Assembly (NCBI GenBank): GCA_022796855.1
Contig: JAAWJM010000007.1
Span: 1 to 61,326, forward strand
Direction: 5' to 3'
Source: Clostridia bacterium
Lineage (GTDB): Bacteria; Bacillota; Clostridia; TANB77; CAG-508
DNA length: 61,326 bases
Shown here: piece by piece, positions 18,407 through 24,586 of the stretch
Layout: every line of letters starts with the position of its first letter
How positions within the stretch are numbered: the first letter of the stretch is position 1
Notes under the pieces: generated by a model
What the model saw: only the letters and a program-made list of their open reading frames with translations
Database searches by the model: none
Told to the model about the DNA's origin: nothing
Program-made: the position numbers and the translations under genes

Positions 18407-19149
18407 TTATTGGTTATACTCTACACTCATTAAATATAGTCCATGTGCTGGGAGTGTCTTTCCTGCCTTGGTTCTATCTTTTTGTTCGATGATATGAGGA
18501 ATATCGGTAGGAGCTATTTTGTGTAATCCTACTTCTACCAATGTACCAGAAATAATACGAACCATATTATATAAAAACCCATTTCCTGTTAATCGAATTT
18601 TTATCTTATCCTCTTCTTCATATACTTCTGCTTCATAAATGGTTCGTACACTACTTTTACTGCTAGTTCCACTTGCTCTAAATGCTTTAAAATCATGTTC
18701 TCCCACAAAATATTTTATCGCTTCTTGCATCCATTTCACATCTAGTTTTTGTGGAATATGATAAGTTAAATTTCGAAAAATAGCACTTCCATATGGTGAA
18801 TTATCAATTTGGTATTCGTATGTTTTTTTCTTACACGAAAACCTTGCATGAAACTCTTCTTCTACTTCTTGAGCTTGTTTTATTACGATTGTCTTTTTCA
18901 ACCTAGAATTCAATGCAATTGCAAATTTCGAAATTGGTAAATTAGAATCCGTTTTAAAATTTGCAACTTGTCCGAAATGCGTGTACTCCTCTATCCGTCC
19001 TTCCGTGAGGCAATTAAATCCACGGGTTCTCCTGTAATACTTTTTATGACCTCTTCAATGGTTCCTTGTATATTTAATTTATCTGGTTGCATTTGCCAAC
19101 CGTTAAACTCTTTACCATCATATTCTATAGTTAATTTTATGTTTCTCAT
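18407..19149 (-). pseudogene. truA: tRNA pseudouridine(38-40) synthase TruA, hybrid gene with two frameshifts
   Basis: Over three frames the segment encodes TruA, which would be 246 residues, the usual length. The start (19149, MRNIKLTIEYDG..FNGWQMQP) is prophage-supplied; the rest, left of 19085, is host. The frame breaks near 19005 (TCACGGAAGG) and near 18974 (TTTCGGACAA). Between them the third frame reads GRTDRGVHAF, the catalytic motif whose Asp attacks the uridine. The segment length is 3n+2, matching two inserted bases. As written the product would be truncated before its active site. Real loss or read error cannot be separated here. Confidence 0.9.
19085..19101. other. attL core (left prophage junction)
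   Basis: The 17-bp sequence GGTTGCATTTGCCAACC is repeated exactly at 58175-58191. It encodes GWQMQ codons of truA on the minus strand. Similarity continues on the right side of both copies because each is followed by a truA 5' end. The core itself is near-palindromic (GGTTG...CAACC). Confidence 0.85.
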
Positions 19150-19183
19150 ACTTACTCTCCGTTTACTTCTACCATTTTATATT

Positions 19184-19348
19184 TTATTTTTTAATTTTTA
19201 TTTCAAATATTGGTACAGCCTTGTTACAGCCTTGCGAATTTATTTTATTGTTCCAATTAAATTCATCTTGTATCCCACACCTATATATCTTATACGAATA
19301 TCTTTTGAATATATGTAACAATATTCTATCTAATATATTTAATCCCAT
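19184..19348 (-). CDS. Small prophage-end protein of unknown function
   Basis: A 54-residue reading frame with an excellent binding site (AAGGAGG seven bases before ATG). It begins MGLNILDRILLHIFKRY and is basic, ending KIKK. It lies between the replacement truA start and the left-end genes and would be co-transcribed towards truA, so its promoter may also drive the hybrid truA. The frame also contains the arm-type repeats. No family recognised. Confidence 0.45.
   Translation of the reverse strand: MGLNILDRILLHIFKRYSYKIYRCGIQDEFNWNNKINSQGCNKAVPIFEIKIKK
19214..19238. repeat. Probable integrase arm-type sites, left end
   Basis: TACAGCCTTG at 19214-19223 is followed at once by TTACAGCCTTGCGAA at 19224-19238. 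TTACAGCCTTGCGAA is repeated at 58042-58056 near the right end. A pair at each end, 110-150 bp inside the core, is the arrangement expected of integrase arm sites. Confidence 0.6.
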
Positions 19349-19501
19349 ATTGAACCTCCTTATGAATTTAGATTGGAGATATCTCTTTATAATATTATAC
19401 CATATTATGTAGTTTAAAATAACTATACTGCGTGTTAGGTATTGATATAGATATTCCTTATCATAAGCAGATTTCAAGGTTCGACATTTTTCTACTTTTT
19501 T

Positions 19502-19660
19502 CTACTTTAAATCATTTATTAAATCTTCCATATAATTAGATGCATCTTTTGTTTTTATTTCTGCTTTTGTTTTCTCTATGTAATTTATGGCCTCTTGGTA
19601 CTTTTCATCTTCTATAAGTTTATTTATATTATCTAATGAATCAATAATATTTTTGCTCAT
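19502..19660 (-). CDS. Small acidic helical prophage protein
   Basis: A 52-residue frame starting MSKNIIDSLDNINKL and ending NDLK, predicted to be mostly helical and rich in Asp, Glu and Lys. AGAGGTG lies upstream at workable spacing. It has no recognised family. It is read towards truA and is divergent from the XRE-MutS-like pair. Confidence 0.5.
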   Translation of the reverse strand: MSKNIIDSLDNINKLIEDEKYQEAINYIEKTKAEIKTKDASNYMEDLINDLK

Positions 19661-19814
19661 ACAATAACACCTCTTTTGTTTTTATTGTTGATGTTATTAT
19701 ATCATTTTGTACCTATTTTGTAAATTAGGTATCATATATTAAACTGAAATGTATGGTAGTTAAAATAAATCATACTTTGTTTTACAATATCTATAACGAA
19801 GGTGAGGTGAGAAA

Positions 19815-20045
19815 ATGATATATGTACGAGTAAATGAAATTTTAAAAGAAAAAAAGAAAACGAAGTATTGGTTTATTAAAAATATGGAAGGAGGCTACCA
19901 ATCATTATCTCATTTAATGGATAACATTACTACTGGAATAAAATTTGAAACACTAGAAAAAATGTGCATAGTTTTAGATTGTGAACCTGGAGATATTATT
20001 GTTAGAAAAAAATCCATTAGAAAGAAGGTTAATAAAAATGAGTAA
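19815..20045 (+). CDS. XRE-family helix-turn-helix regulator
   Basis: A 76-residue Cro/CI-type DNA-binding protein of the short HTH_26 kind (VNEILKEKKKTKYWF ... LEKMCIVLDCEPGDIIV). The end motif CEPGDII is typical of this group. GGTGAGGTGAG precedes the ATG. It overlaps the next gene by eight bases, which suggests coupled translation. These two genes are read opposite to the lysis and tail genes, from the left prophage end, and may be expressed in the lysogen. Confidence 0.8.
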   Translation: MIYVRVNEILKEKKKTKYWFIKNMEGGYQSLSHLMDNITTGIKFETLEKMCIVLDCEPGDIIVRKKSIRKKVNKNE

Positions 20046-20421
20046 ACTCTTAAAGCAATATGAGGAACTAAAGAAAAAAGATTCTAAAAAAATATATATT
20101 TTTAAAGTTGGTATTTTTTATAATATATTAAACGAAGATGCAAGACTAGTTTCAAAAGAAATTGGCCTAAAACTAACCGACTTAAGTCCTGAAATAATTA
20201 AATGTGGTTTTCCTGTCGCTACACTTGAAAAATACACAAATCTATTAACAGAACATAAGATAAAATTTGAAGTTGTATCTAATCAAACATCTTCTAATCA
20301 ACATACTTCTTATGAGCAAATTATTAAGAAAATACAAAATATTAACTTAGATAATACAACTTGCAAAGAAGCATTTGATATATTATATACTATACAACAA
20401 AATTTGAAAAATATACAATAA
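20038..20421 (+). CDS. Stand-alone MutS domain I-like protein
   Basis: A 127-residue protein. Residues about 17-80 resemble the N-terminal mismatch-recognition domain of MutS (IFKVGIFYNILNEDARLVSK, GLKLTDLS, KCGFPVATLEKYTNLL, FEVV), matching FYELFxxDAxxxSxxL and GxPxxxxxxYxxxL in MutS. The mismatch-wedging Phe is present, but the Glu of the F-x-E motif appears replaced by Asn (FYN). No clamp or ATPase domains follow; a short helical tail ends the protein. It is coupled to the preceding XRE gene. MutS-like proteins have been reported as DGR accessory genes (from memory); here one is 2 kb from the DGR. Confidence 0.7.
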   Translation: MSKLLKQYEELKKKDSKKIYIFKVGIFYNILNEDARLVSKEIGLKLTDLSPEIIKCGFPVATLEKYTNLLTEHKIKFEVVSNQTSSNQHTSYEQIIKKIQNINLDNTTCKEAFDILYTIQQNLKNIQ

Positions 20422-20440
20422 GGGAGATAAAATCTCCCTT
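20420..20440. terminator. Bidirectional terminator between MutS-like and endolysin genes
   Basis: AAGGGAGA / TCTCCCTT with a 5-nt loop and a TTTTA tail. It lies between the convergent stop codons. Confidence 0.75.
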
Positions 20441-20445
20441 TTATA

Positions 20446-21402
20446 TTATTGAACATCTGATTTATATACCCAAGACATAATTTCTTGTAATAGTACACCA
20501 TCAGGATGTGTGTTTCCACTTCCTACTTGCATTATTGTATAAGTCTTTCCTTTTATATATGAAGGAATTGTTTGTCCTGTGCAATATTTAGAAGCAGATG
20601 TTTTTAATGTGACTTTTTGGCCTTTTGAGAAACTTGTTGATGCTGCAGGTGTAACAGTATTTATTGATCCTACTTTTTGTGCATAATCTAAACAGATCCA
20701 TCCAGCACCTGATTTTAATTTACCCCAATTTTCTTGCGTTTCAACTATTGTATATGTTCCCTTATCTCTAATGCAACCTACTATTGAATTATTTGTTCCT
20801 GCACCACTTCTAATATTTAAAGCATCTGTCGTTACCTTTACTAAATATGAATTACTTGTATTTTGTGTTGGTGTTACAGGTGTTGTATTTCCATCTAGTT
20901 TTTCATTAACTTCTTTTACTAATTGTGGGAATCTATCTTGTAAGTATTTTCCTGGACAGCTTGTATTTGCGAACATATTATGTCTTGTTAAACTTCCGTT
21001 TTTTGTACCATCATATATAAGTCTAAAATTATATCTTTTACATATATCTACACATAAATTCACAAGTGAGTCCCAAGCTGCAGCAGATACTGGCCACTCT
21101 CCACCTGTAGAACTATTAGAAACTTCAATTGTAATTGCTTGACAGTCATTTACACTATTACTTGATGTCCACGCTCTATTTTCTTCTCCAACATAGCAAG
21201 CTATTTTTCCATCATTGCCAATACCATAATTAGAACTTGCTTGCCTTCCTTTTGCTTGGAATATTCTACCACATTGTTCTGCAGATAAAACACCAGCCAT
21301 ATGATGAGGTGTTATTTTGCAAACTTTATATCCTTTTCTTCCTTGTGTGTAATTACTTGAATTTGCTTCTACTACTACATTTGTTAATCCTGATTTAATC
21401 AT
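20446..21402 (-). CDS. Endolysin: N-acetylmuramoyl-L-alanine amidase with SH3 domain
   Basis: A 318-residue lysis enzyme. The N-terminal Amidase_2/PGRP domain includes the zinc ligands in ITPHHMAG (near 28) and LTRHNMF..TSCPGKYLQ (near 150-162). It cleaves the amide bond between muramic acid and the stem peptide. A Thr/Pro linker and an SH3-type wall-binding region (TDALNIRSGAGTNNSIVG) follow, then a second SH3-like repeat to the end. Start at 21402 is chosen because AAGGAGG is correctly spaced there. It follows holin-type genes in a standard lysis module. Confidence 0.93.
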   Translation of the reverse strand: MIKSGLTNVVVEANSSNYTQGRKGYKVCKITPHHMAGVLSAEQCGRIFQAKGRQASSNYGIGNDGKIACYVGEENRAWTSSNSVNDCQAITIEVSNSSTGGEWPVSAAAWDSLVNLCVDICKRYNFRLIYDGTKNGSLTRHNMFANTSCPGKYLQDRFPQLVKEVNEKLDGNTTPVTPTQNTSNSYLVKVTTDALNIRSGAGTNNSIVGCIRDKGTYTIVETQENWGKLKSGAGWICLDYAQKVGSINTVTPAASTSFSKGQKVTLKTSASKYCTGQTIPSYIKGKTYTIMQVGSGNTHPDGVLLQEIMSWVYKSDVQ

Positions 21403-21472
21403 TTTCATTTTCCTCCTTTCCATTTGTTAATTCTTGTTTCATTTCTTCAGTTAATTCGATTTCTTCTTCCAT
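21395..21472 (-). CDS. Short acidic leader peptide before the endolysin
   Basis: A 25-residue frame (MEEEIELTEEMKQELTNGK...) with a good binding site (GAAAGGATG). Its stop overlaps the start region of the endolysin, so it may couple or delay endolysin translation. The endolysin binding site lies within it. Confidence 0.45.
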   Translation of the reverse strand: MEEEIELTEEMKQELTNGKEENEND

Positions 21473-21500
21473 AAAAAATCATCCTTTCTTTATAAAATTA

Positions 21501-21605
21501 AAAACAGGAAGATTTTTGATTTTTCTTCCTGTTTTATATAAATACCAGAAATTTATCCTGGTATTGAAAAAGAAACGGCTTGCGAGGTTGCGTTTTAAGC
21601 CGTTT
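21501..21605 (-). terminator. Three successive hairpins after the holin gene
   Basis: Hairpins AAACGGCTT / AAGCCGTTT (21573-21605), AATACCAG / CTGGTATT (21541-21565) and AAAACAGGAAGA / TCTTCCTGTTTT (21501-21535) separate the holin from the endolysin. At least the outer two have U-rich tails. They probably reduce or time endolysin expression. Confidence 0.7.
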
Positions 21606-21818
21606 TTATTCTTGTGTGGTATCATTTGTTGTCTTACTTTCGCTCTTTTTAGTAAAAAAGTATGTAATAACTGATGCTGTTACTGAACTAAAAAGTGTAA
21701 ATACAATTTGAAACATATCCCAATTTCCTTTAATAGCCATTATAATAATTAGTGCCACTAAAGTTAATATTACTGCTACTGTTACAAAACTTTTAAGATC
21801 ATTCCACGCTTGTTTCAT
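21606..21818 (-). CDS. Putative holin
   Basis: A 70-residue protein with two hydrophobic helices (about 11-30 and 36-54) and a charged C-terminus (KKSESKTTNDTTQE), the classic small holin layout. It sits between the XhlA-like gene and the endolysin. Holins form membrane holes that set lysis time. The call depends on topology and position rather than on a specific family match. Confidence 0.7.
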   Translation of the reverse strand: MKQAWNDLKSFVTVAVILTLVALIIIMAIKGNWDMFQIVFTLFSSVTASVITYFFTKKSESKTTNDTTQE

Positions 21819-21830
21819 AATAACTCCTTT

Positions 21831-22076
21831 CTATTGGATTCCTATTCCACTTTTCAATAGTGCAATTCCTATTCCAATCACGCCAGTTATAACTGCAGCT
21901 ACTACAGTTCTTGTAATCCATTTTATTCTTTCGTTTATTTCTGTAATTTCTTCTGTATTTTCTTTACTTCGTGTATTTGCTTCATAAGCTACAGATTTTA
22001 ATTCTTTGTATCCATCTAGTTTACTTTCTATTACGGCCAGTCTTGTTAATACTTCTGTTTCAAATCCCTGTTCCAT
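21831..22076 (-). CDS. XhlA-like lysis protein (haemolysin XhlA family)
   Basis: An 81-residue protein. The N-terminal two thirds is a helical coiled coil (VLTRLAVIESKLDGYKEL ... ENTEEITEINERIKWI) and the C-terminus is one hydrophobic helix with Gly repeats (VTGVIGIGIALL). This is the XhlA pattern; XhlA helps the holin in Bacillus PBSX. Start at 22076 is chosen because AAAGGAG lies 7 bases upstream. Confidence 0.8.
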   Translation of the reverse strand: MEQGFETEVLTRLAVIESKLDGYKELKSVAYEANTRSKENTEEITEINERIKWITRTVVAAVITGVIGIGIALLKSGIGIQ

Positions 22077-22127
22077 AGGCTTATCTCCTTTCTTTGTGTT
22101 TTGATACAAAAAAATAACGCCTTATAA

Positions 22128-22280
22128 TTAAGCGTTTATTTCATACTTTTCTTCAGTTATTTCTTTGTATTCTTCTTCTGTTATCCATTTACCAACAGCA
22201 TTATATACCCTGGTTTTATTCCACATCCCATTATCATAATATTTTTTTACTTTTTCAAAATTTTTACTATGTTCTTTCAT
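22128..22280 (-). CDS. XkdX family protein
   Basis: A 50-residue protein (KVKKYYDNGMWNKTRVYNAV, then GKWITEEEYKEITEEKYE) matching the XkdX family of small proteins found after tail fibre genes in PBSX-like and many Firmicutes phages. AGGAGGTATAG precedes the start. The role is unknown but it is usually grouped with tail or lysis genes. Confidence 0.85.
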   Translation of the reverse strand: MKEHSKNFEKVKKYYDNGMWNKTRVYNAVGKWITEEEYKEITEEKYEINA

Positions 22281-22281
22281 A

Positions 22282-22614
22282 CTATACCTCCTCTAAGTCA
22301 ATATCTGTCATCATTGCTAAATACTCTATGTCGCTTTGCATTTTTATTTCTTTTAATTCAGCTGCAGATAATTCCCTTAAGATAAAATAATATCCATCTT
22401 CATAGTGAACTATTTGTACTAATTCCATATGTTCATATTCTTTTTTTATTTCTTGGCCATCTTCTGATCCTTCTATTGTAACTTTAGATAATTTTCCTTT
22501 GAAATCATCTTCAGTAAGTTTTGCTTCTGATATATAGTTGTTTCCATTTAGTCTAAGGTTTTCAATTTTCGTTCCATCAGATAGCGTAATTTTCCATAAC
22601 CTTGATTTTTCCAT
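22282..22614 (-). CDS. Phage protein of unknown function overlapping the RT gene
   Basis: A 110-residue protein starting MEKSRLWKITLSDGTKIENLRLNGNNY and ending with an acidic helix. AGGAGGGTAAG gives a very good binding site. Its first 67 bases overlap the 3' end of the RT gene in another frame. This small family is often located just after tail fibre genes and before XkdX, so the DGR appears to have been inserted between the fibre gene and this one. Confidence 0.6.
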   Translation of the reverse strand: MEKSRLWKITLSDGTKIENLRLNGNNYISEAKLTEDDFKGKLSKVTIEGSEDGQEIKKEYEHMELVQIVHYEDGYYFILRELSAAELKEIKMQSDIEYLAMMTDIDLEEV

Positions 22615-23678
22615 CTTACCCTCCTATTAAATAAATCATAATATAATTGAGACATATTTTCTATTTGTTTCATTGACATATTTTTATAATTTGCTGTCAT
22701 CCAACTTTTAAATATATTCTCAATTTCTTCATATTTTAGTCTATTATTATTAAGTAATCTTTTATATGCTTTCAGTTTCCTTCGTTCTCTAGTAATTGCT
22801 TTTGGATGTATTTTTCTAACTATTCGACCTGTTTCCGTTAATTTATATTGTAATTGTAAGATCCTAAATGGTTGAGATAATTTGCATAGATGTGTTTTTT
22901 TAGGATTAATTATCAAGCCTAGTTCATCTGCAATTTGTTGTATTTCTTTTAGTAATTGTTTTAAGAAATTTTTATCTTTATGAATTATATACAAATCATC
23001 TGTATATCTTCCATAATATTTGCATCCTTTTACTATTTTTATGTAATTGTCAATTTTTGTCGGATAAGAAATACCAATATTTTGTGATGGCTGACTTCCT
23101 ATGTCTACTCCTCTTCCATTTTTATTATCTATATTAAATATATCAAATATATTTTTTAAAATCCATAATGCAAATTTTGCTTCTCTTGGATCTACATCTT
23201 TTAAAAATGATTGCATAGTTTCTAAACATAAATTATGAGGGATACTCGCATAATATCCACTAAAATCTATTAATAGTACATATCCCTCATTATTTTTATA
23301 TTTTCTATAATATTGATGTAAATGTACTTCTAATCTTTTTCTATGAAATGCCACACCTTTTCCTGTTTGACTAGCACTATTATCATATATAAAGTAAGGA
23401 GAAATAGCTGGACTTAAAATTTCATCACAAAGTAAATGATTTATTGTTTTATCAATCATTCCATTTGTTGTTATATTTCTTATTTTGCCTCTTTCTTTTA
23501 TAACAAACTTTTTTCCTTTTGTTGGCCTATATTTCAATTCTTTTAAATCTTTTACAAGCATTGCTGTTTCTAATAAATGATTTATTTCAAAAAGTTGTGT
23601 TTGATATTTAAAAGGTGCACTTTTTATTGCCTTTGTTCCAGCTTCATATATTTTATTAGCATCATAAAAAATATTCAT
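22548..23678 (-). CDS. DGR reverse transcriptase
   Basis: A 376-residue reverse transcriptase. Motif 3 is LLIDFSGYYASI (about 135-146), motif 4 is IGSQPSQN (about 193-200), with the SQ pair diagnostic of diversity-generating retroelements, and the catalytic box is RYTDDLYII (about 224-232). It has no endonuclease or maturase domain. It makes adenine-mutagenised cDNA from TR RNA, which replaces VR in the tail fibre gene. The last 22 codons overlap the next gene and are probably not part of the RT fold. Gene order fibre-avd-TR-rt matches the Bordetella phage DGR. Confidence 0.95.
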   Translation of the reverse strand: MNIFYDANKIYEAGTKAIKSAPFKYQTQLFEINHLLETAMLVKDLKELKYRPTKGKKFVIKERGKIRNITTNGMIDKTINHLLCDEILSPAISPYFIYDNSASQTGKGVAFHRKRLEVHLHQYYRKYKNNEGYVLLIDFSGYYASIPHNLCLETMQSFLKDVDPREAKFALWILKNIFDIFNIDNKNGRGVDIGSQPSQNIGISYPTKIDNYIKIVKGCKYYGRYTDDLYIIHKDKNFLKQLLKEIQQIADELGLIINPKKTHLCKLSQPFRILQLQYKLTETGRIVRKIHPKAITRERRKLKAYKRLLNNNRLKYEEIENIFKSWMTANYKNMSMKQIENMSQLYYDLFNRRVRWKNQGYGKLRYLMERKLKTLD

Positions 23679-23827
23679 AAAAAATCACTTTAATAGTATT
23701 ACTGGACTTATCCAAATACATAATGATTAGCATTTATCAATTTTTACAAATTGAAGGGACAATCTTTCCTTTCCTTTCCCATTACCATACTGTGGAAACT
23801 TAGTCCATAAAAATTTTGTATGGGTGT

Positions 23828-23922
23828 GAAATCAGGACGCACGCCGTTAGCGTTCGAAGCGTTGTTATTGTTCGCATTACCGTTGTTGTTCACATTAGCG
23901 AAGTTCGAAGAAGAAACCACAT
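23828..23922 (-). repeat. DGR template repeat (TR)
   Basis: A 95-bp segment matching VR at 24599-24693, between avd and rt. Read on the minus strand in the VR frame it holds 12 Asn codons (AAC/AAT) at the sites that vary. It differs from VR at 16 positions, 15 of which are A on the coding strand. It lies outside any credible gene and is presumably transcribed with avd and rt. Confidence 0.95.
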
Positions 23923-23940
23923 ATAAAGATTACCCACTAA

Positions 23941-24453
23941 CTATTTTTTAATATTTTTTAAAAATCTATTGTCGGTTTGTCGAAGTGATTTTATCATATT
24001 AAATTCTTTTTGAATTTCTAATACTAAATTCATATACTTATTAAGATCTGCATATAAACATTCTCCTGCATATTGTAATTCATCTTGTAAAGCATTACAA
24101 CACGCCATTGCTCTATCCATTTCCAATCTTCGTTCTTCAAATTCAGACATATATGTTGGAAATATTGTATTTGCAATTCTTAAATGTCTACTTATACCTG
24201 TTGCAAGTTCTATAACATTATCTGTTAGCCTATTGATTTGACTACGATAAAATTTATACATATTGTCTTTGACTCTTTTTTGTTCTTCTTCTGGTAATTC
24301 TTTTATTCTATTATTTATTTTATCTTCTATTTTAGAAAATGTTATATAAAAATTATTTTCTGCTAAATTTGTTACTGCTTGTCTTATCATATATGCATTA
24401 TGAATTGTTTGTAATTTTGATTCACTTCTTTCACTCTTTTTTATATCCGACAT
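23941..24453 (-). CDS. avd: DGR accessory variability determinant (Avd-like)
   Basis: A 170-residue, almost all-helical basic protein matching the Avd/four-helix bundle type: helices include LQTIHNAYMIRQAVTNLAE, QKRVKDNMYKFYRSQINRL, VIELATGISRHLRIANTI and EDELQ-type helix ALQDELQYAGECLYADLNKY. Avd forms a pentameric barrel, binds the RT and TR RNA, and is needed for cDNA synthesis in BPP-1. It is longer than the Bordetella Avd (about 128 residues). It lies between the fibre and TR. No strong binding site is seen immediately upstream, so translation may be low. Confidence 0.8.
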   Translation of the reverse strand: MSDIKKSERSESKLQTIHNAYMIRQAVTNLAENNFYITFSKIEDKINNRIKELPEEEQKRVKDNMYKFYRSQINRLTDNVIELATGISRHLRIANTIFPTYMSEFEERRLEMDRAMACCNALQDELQYAGECLYADLNKYMNLVLEIQKEFNMIKSLRQTDNRFLKNIKK

Positions 24454-24555
24454 AACCTAATAATACTATTTCTCCTTTACACTTAATTATTCGCAAAAGA
24501 TTATATCATTTTTTTTATATTAGATTAACTCTACTAAACAATCACTATATTATAA

Positions 24556-24576
24556 GACAGGGCATAAAGCCCTGTC
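24556..24576 (-). other. DGR stem-loop downstream of VR
   Basis: GACAGGGC / GCCCTGTC, a perfect 8-bp GC-rich stem with a 5-nt loop, 22 bp from the VR end and 10 bp after the fibre stop codon. DGRs need such a hairpin/cruciform for efficient target recognition. No matching hairpin follows TR, and no U-tail is present, so a terminator role is less likely. Confidence 0.8.
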
Positions 24577-24586
24577 AGATGTCCGA

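Noticed and set aside
22282..22614. Overlap of rt and the next gene as a sequencing frameshift
   Set aside because: The downstream gene has its own perfect binding site and start, so both frames can be real.
22548..23678. Reverse transcriptase as a group II intron, retron or abortive-infection RT
   Set aside because: No maturase domain, intron structure or msr/msd is visible; a TR/VR pair, an Avd-like gene and the SQ motif identify a DGR.
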